From Clostridia bacterium (GTDB lineage Bacteria; Bacillota; Clostridia; Christensenellales; Aristaeellaceae), in assembly GCA_030526225.1 (NCBI GenBank), contig JAUNDF010000005.1, forward strand, positions 1 to 52,384: a DNA stretch of 52,384 bases, written 5' to 3'. Under the pieces are notes generated by a model. It was not told the DNA's origin and made no database searches. It saw nothing but the letters and a program-made list of their open reading frames with translations. This document shows, in pieces, positions 8,872-18,242 of the stretch. The translations under genes and the position numbers were made by a program. Numbering within the stretch: position 1 is the stretch's first letter; each line of letters opens with the position of its first letter.

Positions 8872-9177
8872 ATGTACGATTACGAAGAGGAAGACCTGGT
8901 TATCTTCTCTGATGATGAAGGCAACGAGATTAAGCTGCTGCCCATCCAGTATTTCTTCTACAACGGTGACGAGTATGCCATCCTGGTGGATGTGGAAGCC
9001 GATGCCGATGAAGAGGCTGAGGATGTGGATTGCTTCGTGACCAAGGTTGTGGCCGGCACCGATGAAAACGGCGAAGAGATTGAAACCTACGAGCCCATCG
9101 AGGATGAAGCTCTGGAAGCCAAGCTGATCGAAATCGCTCAGACCACGCTGGATGAAGAGGACGAGGAAGAGGAATAA
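8872..9177 (+). CDS. DUF1292 acidic protein
   Basis: 101 residues, strongly acidic. The DUF1292 layout is visible: a short N-terminus ending in IFSDDEGNEIKLLPIQYFFY, then YAILVDVE, and a C-terminal part with VTKVVAGTDENGEE. The family is common near yqgF/alaS in Firmicutes, and its function is unknown. Here it stands as a single transcription unit with its own promoter and a downstream terminator. Confidence 0.88.
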   Translation: MYDYEEEDLVIFSDDEGNEIKLLPIQYFFYNGDEYAILVDVEADADEEAEDVDCFVTKVVAGTDENGEEIETYEPIEDEALEAKLIEIAQTTLDEEDEEEE

Positions 9178-9206
9178 GGCTTCCTTCGGACAAATTGTCC
9201 CCAATG

Positions 9207-9235
9207 CCGCTCTGCTGCAAGCAGGGCGGTTTTTG
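9207..9235 (+). terminator. Rho-independent terminator
   Basis: Stem CCGC.CTGC with GCAG.GCGG (one bulged base in each arm) followed by five T residues. It lies 30 bases after the DUF1292 gene. Confidence 0.75.
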
Positions 9236-9397
9236 CATGCACATCTTTGCGATATTGACAAAATCAAAACTTGTAAAAGAAGTGATGTTTCTTCCTGTTT
9301 TCAGGCAGGATTTTTCACCTTTGCGTTGAATCAATATAAATTGGCGCTTTTTTGTGCCTGTAATTAATTTTCGTGTTTATCGGAGGGAAGCCGATTT

Positions 9398-12300
9398 ATG
9401 TCGACCTTATCTGTTGCCGCCGCAGACCTGAAATTCCGCCTGGACGAAGCAGAATATGCCAAGGGTGAACAATTATTCAGAAAGGGCAGGACCCGCCTTG
9501 CAGAGGAGAGCGGCGCCCTGCTGCGTTATGCCGTCAGCGATGAAACCCGTTATGATGTACAGCTGACGGTGGAGGGTCCCGTCAAGTGCTCTTGCGCTTA
9601 TTGGCTGGAGCACGGCGTTTGCTGTCACACCGCCGCCGCTGTAATGGATGCATGCCACAGCGGCGTGATGGATGCCATGCGCCGCAAGCATGCCCAAAAC
9701 AGCGCTCCCCGGCTGATGGAGGCCATGGAGAACTGCATCCCCGATGCGGGCAATATCCAGATGGAGATTACCCTGTCCTGCCAGACAGGCACCCAGGAGC
9801 AGGCACCCGCCCTGCGCATCGGCCTGCGCATGGGCGAGGAACGGCTGTATGTGGTCAAATCCATTATGCAGCTGGTGGAATGCATGGAAACATTGCAGCC
9901 TCTTGACTTCGGCAAGGGCTTTTGCTATCAGCCCGACTGGATGCATCCCGGCGGCGCACAGGCCAATGTGCTGGAAATCATCCGCTCCCTTTGCCTTGCC
10001 CGCAAGAGTGCCGATGCATCCACCCATACCCCCGATGCCAAGCAGCTGCCCCTGCCCGAGCCTTTTGCGGAGTCAATCCTGAACGAACTGAAGAACACCT
10101 CCTTCCGCATGAGTGTGGGGGACAGAAACTTCGTGGTTCGCCGGGTGCAGTCGGCCCGTCTGCCGCTGCATTACAAGCTCACCGGATCCCTGCGCGGCTT
10201 AAGCCTTACTGCCTTCTATCCCCGGGATCTGCTGCCCCTGACTTCCTCCTGCTCCTATGTGCTGGTGGGCGACAAGGTGATTGCGGTGGATTCCGACCAG
10301 CGGCAGATTTTGAAGGCGCTGTACAGCGAGCAGTTCCACGGCATCAGCATGTTTGAATTCCCTACCAGGCAGTCCAATCAGGTGGTGGGCGAGCTGCTGC
10401 CCTTCCTTAAGCTGACCGGCACTGTGGAAGTGGACCCGCAGCTGGAAAAGCAGATGATTCGTCTGCCCCTCTCTGCCCGCGTGTATCTGGACCGCGCTGA
10501 CAAAGAGGTTCAGGCCAAAACGGAATTTGTCTACGGCGATGTGGTCATCGATCCCTTTGCCGAGGAGGAAAACGAGCCCACCAAGCCCGGCCGCCTGCTC
10601 CTGCGGGACGGCGGACTGGAGCGCTCCATTCTTGACTTGCTGGGCAGTGCGGGCTTTTATGTAAGAAGAGGAACGGTATACCTGTCCGGTGCGGAAAAGA
10701 TTTACGATTTCGTCACCGATGGTGTGCGTTCTCTGCAGGGACTGTGCGAGGTCTTCTTCAGCAATGACTTCAAGAAGCTGACACCCCGCCGCCCCAACAT
10801 CCGCAGTACCATGCGCATGAACGGCAACCGGCTGGAGCTGCAGTTCACCGAGGATGGCGAGCCCAGCGAAGAGATTCTGGCCATTCTGGAGGCGCTCAGC
10901 CGCCAGCGCCGCTACTTCCGGCTGAAGGATGGCTCCTTCCTTGACCTGAGTGCCATGGAGGAGTGGCGCCAGCTGGCCGATGCGGTGACGGAAGCGGCAC
11001 AGGCAGAGGGCCTCGACCGCGGTGACCGTCCTGATGGCGTGATTTCCCTGAATGCCTACCGCGCCGCATACTTCACTGAGCTGGTGGGCGACCAGCAGCT
11101 GCCCATCACGCTGGATGAAACCGTGCGCCGCATTGCCGCCGACCTGAACGGTGCCGAGGAGGCGGCTGTCTCCCTGCCCGAAGGCTTTACCCTGCGCAAC
11201 TATCAGGAGCGCGGCTATCGCTGGCTGATGACGCTGGACCGTCTCCGCATGGGCGGCGTTTTGGCAGATGACATGGGCCTTGGCAAAACCATTCAGGTCA
11301 TTGCCATGCTCAAAGCCAACAAGGGCTGCGGCAAAATGGCGCTGGTCATTGCGCCCACCTCACTGACCTACAACTGGCTGGGCGAGCTGGAGCGGTTTGC
11401 CCCGGAACTGTCGGCCATGGTCATTTCCGGCAGCGGTCCCCAGCGCGCCGCACAGATTAACCATGCCACCAATGCCAAGGATCTTGATGTGCTGATTACC
11501 AGCTATCCGCTGCTGCGGCGTGATATTGAAATGCTCCGGGAGATTCCCTTCCGCTTTGCCATTCTTGATGAGGCACAGCATGTGAAAAACGCCGGCAGCG
11601 TGGGTGCGGCGGCTGTTCGCCAGCTGCAGGCGGAAACACGGCTGGCCCTGACCGGTACACCCATGGAAAACTCCATCAGCGAGCTGTGGAGCATCTTTGA
11701 TTTCGTCCTGCCCGGTTATCTGTCCGGTCTCAGTGCCTTCCTGCGCCGCTATCAGGACGGGCAGAACGCCGATGAGCTCCAGCGCAAGATTCGACCCTTC
11801 CTGCTGCGCCGCTTGAAGAAGGAAGTGCTCAGCGACCTGCCGGACAAGACCGAGCGCGTGATGACCGCAGTCATGACAGCCGAGCAGGAGAAGGTCTATC
11901 AGGCATCCATGCTGCGTCTGCGCACCCGGGTGGATATGCTGCTGGCCGAAAAGGGCATGGGCAAGAGCCGCACCGAGGTGCTCTCTGCCATGACGGAGCT
12001 GCGGCAGATTTGCTGTCACCCCTCCCTTGTGCTGGATGACTATGCGGGCGAATCCGGCAAGCTGGATTTGCTGCTGGATATCCTGCCCGGTGCTGTGCAG
12101 GAGGGCCGCAGAATCCTGCTGTTCTCCCAGTTTACCACCATGCTCAAGATTATCCTCAAGCGCCTGACGGCCGAAGGCTACTCCTGCATGTATCTTGACG
12201 GCGATACGCCCTCCCGTCAGCGTGTGGAGCTGGCTGACAAGTTCAACAGCGGCGAGGCACAGGTGTTCCTCATTTCCCTCAAGGCCGGCGGCACGGGCCT

Positions 12301-12562
12301 CAACCTGACCGGTGCCGACACGGTCATTCATTACGACCCCTGGTGGAATCCCGCCGCAGAGGAGCAGGCTGCCGACCGCGCACACCGCATTGGTCAGAAG
12401 CGCAAGGTGGAGGTCATCCGCCTTGTGACCCACGGCACCATTGAGGAGCAGGTGGTGGAGCTTGGCCGCCGCAAGCGCGCGCTGTTTGACCAGCTGATTA
12501 CCCCCGGCGAGGAACTGGTGACCGCCCTCAGCGAGCAGGATATCCGCGCCCTGTTTGCGTAA
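9398..12562 (+). CDS. SNF2-family helicase with N-terminal SWIM zinc finger
   Basis: 1054 residues. A SWIM finger lies at about 64-77 (CSC, then CCH). A bacterial SNF2-associated middle region follows, then a full SNF2 motor: DDMGLGKTIQVIAML (motif I), LDEAQHVKN (motif II), LTGTPMENS (III), SLKAGGTGLNLTGAD (V) and QAADRAHRIGQ (VI). It is an ATP-driven double-stranded DNA translocase; the SWIM finger likely binds DNA or protein. It has no internal TAG across 3.2 kb. The start has a strong GGAGGG site. The role of such bacterial enzymes is unclear, with links to transcription recycling and defence. Confidence 0.93.
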   Translation: MSTLSVAAADLKFRLDEAEYAKGEQLFRKGRTRLAEESGALLRYAVSDETRYDVQLTVEGPVKCSCAYWLEHGVCCHTAAAVMDACHSGVMDAMRRKHAQNSAPRLMEAMENCIPDAGNIQMEITLSCQTGTQEQAPALRIGLRMGEERLYVVKSIMQLVECMETLQPLDFGKGFCYQPDWMHPGGAQANVLEIIRSLCLARKSADASTHTPDAKQLPLPEPFAESILNELKNTSFRMSVGDRNFVVRRVQSARLPLHYKLTGSLRGLSLTAFYPRDLLPLTSSCSYVLVGDKVIAVDSDQRQILKALYSEQFHGISMFEFPTRQSNQVVGELLPFLKLTGTVEVDPQLEKQMIRLPLSARVYLDRADKEVQAKTEFVYGDVVIDPFAEEENEPTKPGRLLLRDGGLERSILDLLGSAGFYVRRGTVYLSGAEKIYDFVTDGVRSLQGLCEVFFSNDFKKLTPRRPNIRSTMRMNGNRLELQFTEDGEPSEEILAILEALSRQRRYFRLKDGSFLDLSAMEEWRQLADAVTEAAQAEGLDRGDRPDGVISLNAYRAAYFTELVGDQQLPITLDETVRRIAADLNGAEEAAVSLPEGFTLRNYQERGYRWLMTLDRLRMGGVLADDMGLGKTIQVIAMLKANKGCGKMALVIAPTSLTYNWLGELERFAPELSAMVISGSGPQRAAQINHATNAKDLDVLITSYPLLRRDIEMLREIPFRFAILDEAQHVKNAGSVGAAAVRQLQAETRLALTGTPMENSISELWSIFDFVLPGYLSGLSAFLRRYQDGQNADELQRKIRPFLLRRLKKEVLSDLPDKTERVMTAVMTAEQEKVYQASMLRLRTRVDMLLAEKGMGKSRTEVLSAMTELRQICCHPSLVLDDYAGESGKLDLLLDILPGAVQEGRRILLFSQFTTMLKIILKRLTAEGYSCMYLDGDTPSRQRVELADKFNSGEAQVFLISLKAGGTGLNLTGADTVIHYDPWWNPAAEEQAADRAHRIGQKRKVEVIRLVTHGTIEEQVVELGRRKRALFDQLITPGEELVTALSEQDIRALFA

Positions 12563-12609
12563 CACAGACAGCCATATTCAAACGACGGTCAGAAGACGAG
12601 GTGGATTTT

Positions 12610-13209
12610 ATGTCAGATATGATGGAAAGCTTCAATGCCCGATGCATCAGCACTCTTGAAGAAAAGGGCTTTGCCAGTACCGATGCCCTTGTCTTTGGTG
12701 AGGGTGAAAGTGACAGCCCCCGGATTCTGCTCATCGGCGAAGCACCGGGGGAGCAGGAAACGCTGCAAAAGCGCCCCTTTGTGGGCAAGGCAGGCAAAAA
12801 TCTGGATGAGTTTCTGGCTGTTGTGGGGCTGAACCGGCCGGAGCTGTGGATTACCAACGTGGTGAAAATCCGCCCCACCAAATGCAGCGAAAAGGGGAGG
12901 CTCTCCAACCGTCCGCCCAACCGGGAGGAACTGGCGCTGTTCACGCCCTTCCTGTATGAGGAGCTTCTGCTGCTGAAGCCCCGGTTGATTGTCACGCTGG
13001 GCAATACGCCCCTCAAGGCACTGCTGGGCAAGGGTGCCCTCATCGGGGACCATCACGGCAGCATGACACAGGCAATCATCACCCACGGTGCGGAGCAGTG
13101 CGCATTCCCTGTTTACCCGCTGTATCATCCCGCATCCATCATCTACAACAGGTCCCTGAAGGATGTGTACCTCCGGGATCTGGAAAACCTTCGTTCCCTT
13201 TTGGGGTGA
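12610..13209 (+). CDS. Uracil-DNA glycosylase, family 4/5-like
   Basis: 199 residues. Motifs are IGEAPGEQE (motif 1, uracil pocket), KNLDEFL, ITNVVKIRPT and, near the end, LYHPASIIYN (motif 3). The protein should remove uracil from DNA in base excision repair. I do not see the four Cys of the 4Fe-4S cluster typical of family 4, so it may be one of the cluster-less relatives. The ATG at 12610 is preferred over GTG 12601 because AGGTGG sits just upstream. It follows the SNF2 gene by 47 bases. Confidence 0.85.
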   Translation: MSDMMESFNARCISTLEEKGFASTDALVFGEGESDSPRILLIGEAPGEQETLQKRPFVGKAGKNLDEFLAVVGLNRPELWITNVVKIRPTKCSEKGRLSNRPPNREELALFTPFLYEELLLLKPRLIVTLGNTPLKALLGKGALIGDHHGSMTQAIITHGAEQCAFPVYPLYHPASIIYNRSLKDVYLRDLENLRSLLG

Positions 13210-13226
13210 AGAATCGGCTGAAAATA

Positions 13227-13255
13227 TTGTATTCCCAAGGCATGTGTGTTATAAT
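13227..13255 (+). promoter_or_regulatory. Sigma-A-type promoter for the nfeD-floA operon
   Basis: TTGTAT at 13227-13232, 17-base spacer, TATAAT at 13250-13255; the NfeD start codon follows 27 bases later with AAAGGAGG between. Confidence 0.75.
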
Positions 13256-13282
13256 CCTGTCACAATGAAAGGAGGTGCACAC

Positions 13283-13780
13283 ATGCCTGATTTTTTCGCA
13301 GCCAATCTGCCCATCATCCTCTGCTGTCTGGCGGGTATCGTCTTTGCGGTGGTGGAGGCATTCATACCGGGCTTTGGCATTGCGGGTATCGGTGCGCTGC
13401 TGTGTGAGGGCGCCGCGGTGGTGCTTACCTGGTCCATCCACGGCTATGGCCCTGCGCTGTGGCTGATGGTCATCATCATCGTGCTGATGGCGCTGATTCT
13501 GTTTGTCTCCATGCGTTCGGCGGCCAAGGGTCGGCTGAGCAGAAGCAAGCTGATTCTGAAGGATACCGAAAGCGATGATGCCGGATACTCTGCCGTGGAG
13601 GACTATGCCGCGCTGATGGATAAAACCGGCACAACCCTGACCACCCTGCGCCCTGCAGGAATGGCCGCCATTGACGGCAAGCGCTGCAACGTGGTCAGCG
13701 AGGGCGGCTTTGTGGCCGAGAATACGGCTGTGCGCGTCATCGGCGTGGAGGGAACCCATATCATCGTCCGTGAGGAATAA
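13283..13780 (+). CDS. NfeD-like membrane protein
   Basis: 165 residues. Two or three N-terminal helices (about 8-58, including [20 protein letters not shown]) are followed by a soluble OB-fold NfeD domain ([36 protein letters not shown]). NfeD proteins pair with flotillin-type scaffolds and take part in membrane organisation. The next gene is indeed FloA. The ATG at 13283 has a near-perfect AAAGGAGGTG site. Confidence 0.9.
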   Translation: MPDFFAANLPIILCCLAGIVFAVVEAFIPGFGIAGIGALLCEGAAVVLTWSIHGYGPALWLMVIIIVLMALILFVSMRSAAKGRLSRSKLILKDTESDDAGYSAVEDYAALMDKTGTTLTTLRPAGMAAIDGKRCNVVSEGGFVAENTAVRVIGVEGTHIIVREE

Positions 13781-13809
13781 CGGACACAACACTGTTTGGA
13801 GGAGATTCT

Positions 13810-14802
13810 ATGTTTTTTGCTGATTTCATGCCCATTGTCATCTTTGTGGTGGCAGTGATTCTGCTCATCATTTTCTTCCGCTTTTTCCCCATCGGCCTGT
13901 GGTTGTCTGCCCTGGCCAGCGGCGTGCACATTTCCATCGGCACGCTGGTCGGCATGCGCATCCGCCGCATCCAGCCCCAGCGTCTGGTGTATCCGCTGAT
14001 TAAGGCCACCAAGGCCGGCCTCAGCCTGACCATCAGCAAGCTGGAAACCCACTATCTGGCCGGCGGCAACGTGGACCGGGTCATCAACGCATTGATTGCC
14101 GCCCAGCGCGCCAACATCGAGATGGCCTTTGAAAAGGCCTGCGCCATCGATCTGGCTGGCCGTGATGTGTTCCAGGCTGTGCAGATGAGCGTTACCCCCA
14201 AGGTTATCGAAACCCCCGTGGTTGCCGCCATCGCCAAGGACGGCATCGAGCTGCGTGCCAAAGCCCGTGTGACCGTTCGCACCAACATTGAACGTCTGGT
14301 GGGCGGCGCCGGCGAGGAAACCGTTATCGCCCGTGTCGGCGAAGGCATCGTGACCACCGTCGGTTCCTCTGAAAGCCACAAGGCCGTGCTGGAAAACCCC
14401 GACCTCATCAGCCGCACCGTGCTGCAGAAGGGTCTGGATGCAGGCACCGCCTACGAGATTCTTTCCATCGACATCGCTGACGTGGACGTTGGCCGCAACG
14501 TGGGCGCACAGCTGCAGATGGATCAGGCAGAGGCTGACCGCCGCATTGCACAGGCCAAGGCCGAGGAACGCCGCGCCATGGCTGTTGCACACGAGCAGGA
14601 AATGAAGGCTGCCGTGCAGGAAATGCGCGCCAAGGTTGTGGAGGCCGAGGCAGAAGTGCCCAAGGCCATGGCTGCTGCCCTGCGTGACGGCAAGCTGGGT
14701 GTGCTGGATTACTACCAGATGAAGAATACCATCGCCGATACCGAAATGCGCGAAGGCATTGCCAAGGCAAGCAATCCCCAGAATACGGACAGCAAGCAGT
14801 AA
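13810..14802 (+). CDS. floA: Flotillin-like protein FloA
   Basis: 330 residues, the normal FloA/YqfA size. One N-terminal membrane hairpin (about residues 8-50) is followed by the SPFH/band-7 domain ([41 protein letters not shown]) and an Ala/Glu-rich coiled coil ([20 protein letters not shown]). FloA scaffolds functional membrane microdomains. It lies 29 bases downstream of nfeD in the same operon. Confidence 0.95.
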   Translation: MFFADFMPIVIFVVAVILLIIFFRFFPIGLWLSALASGVHISIGTLVGMRIRRIQPQRLVYPLIKATKAGLSLTISKLETHYLAGGNVDRVINALIAAQRANIEMAFEKACAIDLAGRDVFQAVQMSVTPKVIETPVVAAIAKDGIELRAKARVTVRTNIERLVGGAGEETVIARVGEGIVTTVGSSESHKAVLENPDLISRTVLQKGLDAGTAYEILSIDIADVDVGRNVGAQLQMDQAEADRRIAQAKAEERRAMAVAHEQEMKAAVQEMRAKVVEAEAEVPKAMAAALRDGKLGVLDYYQMKNTIADTEMREGIAKASNPQNTDSKQ

Positions 14803-14832
14803 CAAAGCCCTGCCGCGAAAGGAGTAATGCGG

Positions 14833-15303
14833 ATGGAAGGATTTATTGTACTGCTGATATTCTATGCGGTCATTAAGCTTGCCACCAAGAAAAAGGAATC
14901 CGGAACGGCTCAGGGCAAGGCACAGCACAACCAGAAGGTGACCACCATGCAGGGGATGAAGGCCGTCAGGCCCGAAAGCGCCTCTGACGAGCACCTTTCG
15001 GATGAGCGGGATGTCTTCGGGCATACCATGGCCCAGCATGATGAGGAAAGCCACTGCGTGATGCCCGGCGAGCATGGCTTTGCCGACAAGCGCGATGTTT
15101 TTGCCGGAAGCCTTCATGCAGAAACCACCGAGGGTGAGGACATCGGCCATGAACACAGTAGCCACCTGACCAGTCGCCCTGCCGAGCAGGAAGCACCCGC
15201 CCTTGGCAATCTGGGTGTGGCCTTCTCCCGGGATGACCTTGTCCGGGCTGTGGTCATGCAGGAAATTCTCACACGCCCCTGTGACAGACGGAGGAACCGC
15301 TGA
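14833..15303 (+). CDS. Hypothetical protein downstream of floA
   Basis: About 156 residues with one short N-terminal hydrophobic segment (GFIVLLIFYAVIKLA) followed by a Lys-rich stop-transfer and a polar, low-complexity middle. The C-terminus holds a more ordered block (FSRDDLVRAVVMQEILTRP). I recognise no named domain. The gene sits in the nfeD-floA operon, and its product could be a membrane-tethered partner. The start could be 14827 or 14833; the latter is better spaced from GAAAGGAG. Confidence 0.7.
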   Translation: MEGFIVLLIFYAVIKLATKKKESGTAQGKAQHNQKVTTMQGMKAVRPESASDEHLSDERDVFGHTMAQHDEESHCVMPGEHGFADKRDVFAGSLHAETTEGEDIGHEHSSHLTSRPAEQEAPALGNLGVAFSRDDLVRAVVMQEILTRPCDRRRNR

Positions 15304-15497
15304 TGAAAATGCCCAATATGACGCACATTCCGTGGCACAAAAAAACAGCCCGCCAAAAGGGGCTGACCATTGCCGCCTATGTGCTGATTGCCGTTGAGTT
15401 TCTACTGCTGTTCCTGCATGCACCCATTCCGCGGGAAACGTATCTGTACGGTTTCCTGCTGTGCCTTGTGCTGGTTTTGATGGCACAGATGAAATAA
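15303..15497 (+). CDS. Small two-helix membrane protein
   Basis: 64 residues with two hydrophobic stretches (about 22-37 and 47-62), a basic N-terminus and almost no soluble part. The ATG overlaps the preceding stop (TGATG), so it is the last gene of the nfeD-floA operon. No family was recognised. Confidence 0.65.
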   Translation: MKMPNMTHIPWHKKTARQKGLTIAAYVLIAVEFLLLFLHAPIPRETYLYGFLLCLVLVLMAQMK

Positions 15498-15510
15498 TTC
15501 CATACAAAAC

Positions 15511-15540
15511 AGGCCGCACCCCGAATGAGGTGCGGCTTTT
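15511..15540. terminator. Terminator between the floA operon and glmS
   Basis: GCCGCACC at 15513-15520 pairs with GGTGCGGC at 15529-15536, followed by a T run. It serves the plus-strand operon and may also serve the convergent glmS. Confidence 0.75.
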
Positions 15541-15569
15541 GTGTGCAATTCTGTATGATGGCTTGCGGC

Positions 15570-17408
15570 TTATTCCACCGTTACGCTCTTGGCAAGGTTG
15601 CGGGGCTTGTCCACATCCAGTCCCTTGGCCACGGATACATAGTAGCCCATCAGCTGCAGGGGAATGATGGCCAGCGAGGTGGCGAACAGCGGGTCGGTGC
15701 GGGGGACATAGACGGTGAAATCGGCACTGTCCTCCAGACTGTAGTGGCCGCTGGTGGTCAGTCCCATCAGGTAGGCGCCGCGGCTCTTGCATTCCACCAT
15801 GTTGGAGAGGGTCTTTTCGTACAGGTCGGGCTGGGTCATCACGCCGATAACCAGCGTCTTGTCCTCAATCAGGCTGATGGTGCCGTGCTTCAGCTCACCG
15901 GCGGCATATGCCTCGGAGTGAATGTAGGAGATTTCCTTCATCTTCAGACTGCCTTCAAGGCTGATGGCATAGTCAACGCCGCGGCCGATGAAGAAAATGT
16001 CCCGGGCACCGGCCTGCTTGGCGGCAAACCACTGAATGCGCTCCTTGTCCTCCAGAATGCGGGAAATTTTGTCCGGCAGGGTTACCAGTTCCGCAATCAG
16101 GGCGTGATAGCGTTCGCTGCCGATGACGCCGCGGGCCATGGCAAAGCGGATGGCAATGGCATAGGCGGCAATCAGCTGGGTGGAGTATGCCTTGGTGGTG
16201 GCCACGGCAATTTCAGGGCCGGCAAGGGTGTACAGCACATGGTCAGCCTCGCGGGCGATGGAGCTGCCCACCACATTGACGATGGCCAGCGTGCGTGCGC
16301 CCAGCTGCTTGGCTTCCCGCAGGGCAGCCAGAGAGTCAGCCGTTTCGCCGCTCTGGCTGATGACGATGGCCAGCTCGCCCTTGGTCACCAGGGGATGACG
16401 GTAACGGTATTCGCTGGCCAGCTCCACGCGGACAGGAATCCGGGCCAGCTGCTCGGTGACATACTGCATCACCATGCCCACATGCCATGCGGAGCCGCAG
16501 GCCATGATGGTGATGTTGCTGATGCCGCTGATGATGTCATCCGTCAGGCCGATGGCGGACAAATCAACCTCGCCGTCCTTTACGCAGGAACGGATGGTAT
16601 CGGCCACGGCCTTGGGCTGCTCGTGGATTTCCTTCATCATGAAATGCTCATAGCCGCCCTTTTCGGCTGCCTCGGCATCCCAGGAGATGGTCACGGGCTC
16701 CTTCTCGATTTCCATGCCGTCCAGATTGTAGAACACAATGCCGTCGGCAGACATCTTGGCCATTTCCAGATTGTCGATGTAGTACACATTGCGGGTGTAC
16801 TTCAAAATGGCGGGCACATCGGAGGCAAGGAAGCAGCCATCCTTTTCAATGCCCATAATCAGCGGGCTCTGGTTGCGGGCGGCATAGATTTCGCCGGGGT
16901 TGCTCTTGAACATCACAGCCAGCGCATAGGAGCCGCGGATGCGCAGCAGTGCATGGCTGATGGCATCCACCGGGGTGCCTTCATACTTCTTGTAGTAGTA
17001 GTCAATCAGCTTGACAGCGACCTCGGTATCCGTCTGGGAGTAGAAGGTGTAGCCCTTGCGAATCAGCTTTTCCTTCAGCTCCAGATAGTTTTCGATGATG
17101 CCGTTGTGCACGGCGATTACATTGCCGTCGTCGGATACATGGGGATGGGCGTTGTGCTCGGTAGGCTCGCCATGGGTGGCCCAGCGGGTGTGGCCGATGC
17201 CGCAGCAGCCGGGAACATCCAGACCGCCGTTGGTCTTCTGACTCAATGCCTTCAGCCGGCCCTTTGCCTTGATGACGGCGGTGTCGCCCTCGCCGTCGCG
17301 CACAGCGATGCCGGCGGAGTCATAGCCGCGGTACTCCAGCTTGGAAAGCCCGTCCAGCAAAATCGGAGCTGCCTGTTCACTGCCTGTATATCCAACAATT
17401 CCGCACAT
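15570..17408 (-). CDS. glmS: Glutamine-fructose-6-phosphate aminotransferase
   Basis: 612 residues, standard GlmS length. The start is set by the catalytic N-terminal Cys (MCGIVGYTG), with a ribosome site AAGGAG just upstream. An N-terminal glutaminase domain (RWATHGEPT) and two SIS isomerase domains (SQSGETADSLAALRE, AYAAGELKHGTISLIE) end in the conserved KPRNLAKSVTVE. It makes glucosamine-6-phosphate, the first step to peptidoglycan amino sugars. The 5' leader (17409 to about 17500) shows no glmS ribozyme core that I can recognise. Confidence 0.97.
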   Translation of the reverse strand: MCGIVGYTGSEQAAPILLDGLSKLEYRGYDSAGIAVRDGEGDTAVIKAKGRLKALSQKTNGGLDVPGCCGIGHTRWATHGEPTEHNAHPHVSDDGNVIAVHNGIIENYLELKEKLIRKGYTFYSQTDTEVAVKLIDYYYKKYEGTPVDAISHALLRIRGSYALAVMFKSNPGEIYAARNQSPLIMGIEKDGCFLASDVPAILKYTRNVYYIDNLEMAKMSADGIVFYNLDGMEIEKEPVTISWDAEAAEKGGYEHFMMKEIHEQPKAVADTIRSCVKDGEVDLSAIGLTDDIISGISNITIMACGSAWHVGMVMQYVTEQLARIPVRVELASEYRYRHPLVTKGELAIVISQSGETADSLAALREAKQLGARTLAIVNVVGSSIAREADHVLYTLAGPEIAVATTKAYSTQLIAAYAIAIRFAMARGVIGSERYHALIAELVTLPDKISRILEDKERIQWFAAKQAGARDIFFIGRGVDYAISLEGSLKMKEISYIHSEAYAAGELKHGTISLIEDKTLVIGVMTQPDLYEKTLSNMVECKSRGAYLMGLTTSGHYSLEDSADFTVYVPRTDPLFATSLAIIPLQLMGYYVSVAKGLDVDKPRNLAKSVTVE

Positions 17409-17589
17409 GATTTTAATCTCCTTATGGTGTCGGTTATTACATGTCTTGTTTCCTGACCCGGTCTGGTCGATAACAAGGATAATACAATTCAATACAATTG
17501 TCAATCATTTTTTAAGACAATAGCATACAATTGCCCCTTTATCATGCCTTAAAGCCGCGATTTGATACAGTGATGACGCCCGAAATCAG

Positions 17590-17618
17590 TTGATAAGAAG
17601 CGGAATTTATCGTATAAT
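17590..17618 (+). promoter_or_regulatory. Sigma-A-type promoter
   Basis: TTGATA at 17590-17595, 17-base spacer, TATAAT at 17613-17618. It drives the gene at 17698 and probably the following dnaD/dnaI-like genes. Confidence 0.75.
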
Positions 17619-17697
17619 CTAAATTGGCTATGTATTGTTTATTGCGGGGTGCATCCCCATTGCGAAAGAGAAACTGCAAGGAAAGGCGGTTGCCGGA

Positions 17698-18212
17698 ATG
17701 AAACATCTGCGCCGATTGATTTGGTGACAGTGCTGTTGGGGCTGATGACCGTTACCTTTTATTATGCCATGAACCTTGCCAATGTGCAGGTGATTCTCAA
17801 GGACGGCATGGCCCTGCGCGCCCGCGTGGTGATGCTGACGGCTGAGGAAAGCGAGCTGGGCAAGTACTTCCAGCAAAGCTTTCTGGAGCGCGATACGGCG
17901 TTGCAGACCGTGCACAACGGCACATCCCCTTATCAGAACTACAACATCCGCGGCATCGACCATCGCCTGGACATGGATTTTACATGGATCTGGCCCTGGG
18001 ATGAATCGGTAAAGGTGGATATCACCGAGCGGATTCCCCGCATTGACGGCCGTGCCAAGGGCTCTGCGGCGGAAGCGCTGGTGGCCCAGTACGGTGACAA
18101 GGCACTGTACCCGCCGCAGTGGCAGGCAGCCCGGTACAGGGTGGTGCTGGTAAAGGAAAACGGGCAGTGGCGGATTAAATCCCTGACATTGCTCAACACG
18201 CTGGCAGAATAA
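17698..18212 (+). CDS. Membrane-anchored hypothetical protein with a probable 1-base frameshift near its start
   Basis: The best start is ATG 17698, with GGAAAGGCGG upstream, giving MKHLRRLIW and then a TGA at 17725. The next frame continues directly with TVLLGLMTVTFYYAMNLANV, a good membrane anchor, and stays open to TAA 18210-18212. Joining the two pieces with one extra base near 17722 gives a basic N-terminus plus anchor plus about 140 extracytoplasmic residues of a mixed fold (PPQWQAARYRVVLVKENGQW near the end). Without the repair, translation would have to start at TTG/GTG 17721-17730 with no ribosome site. No family was recognised. Confidence 0.6.
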
Positions 18213-18242
18213 GCAATTGATGAAAATACAGGGGGAAGCAGA

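Noticed and set aside
17409-17510. glmS ribozyme in the glmS leader
   Set aside because: No recognisable ribozyme core or enough length before the promoter-like region; glmS seems to be controlled in another way.
17725-17727. TGA read as Trp in the gene at 17698
   Set aside because: Nineteen other genes end in TGA, and continuing in that frame hits another TGA at once; the next frame carries the membrane segment.
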